Shown here: one piece after another, positions 6,011 to 6,456 of the stretch
Layout of the letters: the number at the start of each line of letters is the position of its first letter
Numbering within the stretch: position 1 is the stretch's first letter
NCBI GenBank assembly: GCA_021203945.1
Contig: JAJQAF010000078.1
Location: forward strand, 1 to 6,456
Length of the DNA stretch: 6,456 bases
Reading direction: 5' to 3'
From: Campylobacter sp.
Lineage (GTDB): Bacteria; Campylobacterota; Campylobacteria; Campylobacterales; Campylobacteraceae
Made by a program: the position numbers and the translations under genes
The notes under the pieces: model-generated
Databases searched by the model: none
What the model was told of the DNA's origin: nothing
What the model saw: only the letters and a program-made list of their open reading frames with translations

Positions 6011-6456
6011 TATAAAACCCCTTTAATTAAAACTACGAGCACGCAAACAGGTGCAACGTAACGAAGTAAAAAATACCAAATTTTAAATATGCTATTGCCC
6101 ATATAAGGCATGAAAAGCTCTTTAAGTAGGCTAAATTTCATAAAATATCCTACAAAAATCGCTATTAAGATACCGCCCAAAGGCAGCATGATATTTGAGC
6201 TAAGATAATCCAAACAGTCGAAAAATCCCTTTCCGAAAAAAGTAAGAGCTTCTTTAAATTCCAAGACGTTTGAAAGCGTGCAAAGTATCCCTAAAATATA
6301 AACGATGCTGCCGACTATAAATATGGATTTTAATCTGCTTAGGCCAAAATTTTTATTTAGATAAAATATACAAGGCTCAACCATTGAAATAGCGGACGTC
6401 AACCCCTCAAAGATAAGCGCGGTAAAAAACGTAAAGCAAAGTATATTTCCTAGTAT
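6010..6456 (-). CDS. Sodium-dependent transporter, NSS/SNF family (first of a tandem pair; 5' part beyond window)
   Basis: The minus-strand frame is open from the right edge to the TAA at 6012-6010, giving the last 148 residues (helices 8 to 11) of a second LeuT-fold transporter. There is no true start in the window; a TTG at 6402 is the Leu of GLTSAIS and not an initiation codon, because the homology continues upstream of it (ILGNILCFTFFTALIF). By eye it is about 55% identical to the neighbouring copy, including TSAISxVEP, FFDxLD with the outer-gate Asp, AIFVGYFMK, and IWYFLLRYVAP near the end. One difference stands out: the residue equal to LeuT Ala351, at the Na2 site, is Glu here (FEGLTS) and Ala in the other copy (FAGITS). 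It heads the visible operon; its promoter lies outside. Confidence 0.92.
   Translation of the reverse strand: MLGNILCFTFFTALIFEGLTSAISMVEPCIFYLNKNFGLSRLKSIFIVGSIVYILGILCTLSNVLEFKEALTFFGKGFFDCLDYLSSNIMLPLGGILIAIFVGYFMKFSLLKELFMPYMGNSIFKIWYFLLRYVAPVCVLVVLIKGVL
6018..6023 (-). promoter_or_regulatory. Strong ribosome binding site of the second NSS gene
   Basis: AAGGGG read on the minus strand, seven bases before the ATG at 6010 and within the last codons of the upstream NSS gene. This decides the start at 6010 and suggests the downstream copy is well translated by itself as well as by coupling through TAATG. Confidence 0.75.
6053..6078. repeat. 26-bp exact direct repeat, copy 2 (3' end of upstream NSS gene)
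   Basis: Partner of 4716-4741, at the same codon positions of the paralogous NSS gene, 1337 bases away. Recombination between the copies would fuse the two genes in frame and delete one transporter. Confidence 0.85.

Noticed and set aside
6010..6402. NSS fragment starting at a TTG at 6402 as a complete small gene
   Set aside because: The homologous reading frame continues to the window edge, so this is the tail of a full-length gene.

Overview
The window is typical Campylobacter-type DNA: low-to-moderate GC, many AAATTT/TTTAAA runs, a TATAAT -10 box without a strong -35, and a pycB gene whose protein reads like the Campylobacter pyruvate carboxylase B subunit. From memory, C. jejuni carries pycB next to two tandem sodium-dependent (NSS) transporter genes (Cj0933c to Cj0935c). 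The same elements are present here with extra genes between them. This fits one of the C. concisus/showae/rectus-like species, but I cannot name the species.

Layout. 1-1157 (minus): 5' two thirds of pycB, running off the left edge. 1158-1266: divergent promoter region. 1267-2304 (plus): a stand-alone TPR-like protein with a CxxC...C...H cysteine/histidine set. 2305-2829: 525 bases with no intact gene. On the minus strand this stretch holds the eroded remains of a small gene for a secreted protein (2398-2808), with three stops and two frame changes in the reconstructed reading. It also holds two weak hairpins that may act as terminators for the converging units. 2830-6456 (minus): a compact operon read right to left, with two tandem NSS transporters (the first cut by the right edge), then the TRAP small and large membrane subunits (dctQ, dctM). 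The joints are a 1-nt TAATG overlap, a 2-nt gap and a 4-nt ATGA overlap, so the four genes are almost certainly co-transcribed and translationally coupled.

How it works together. The operon encodes sodium-driven uptake: LeuT/MhsT-fold symporters, probably for amino acids, and a TRAP carrier, probably for an organic or keto acid. pycB would carboxylate pyruvate to oxaloacetate with a biotin carboxylase subunit encoded elsewhere. A link between imported amino or organic acids and anaplerosis is plausible but inferred. The TRAP system has no solute-binding (DctP) gene inside the window.

I found no clear new defence, mobile or RNA-based system. The most useful non-obvious results are the hidden pseudogene, the odd TPR protein, the TRAP pair lacking a binding protein, and the NSS doublet with a DNA-level repeat and a substituted sodium-site position.
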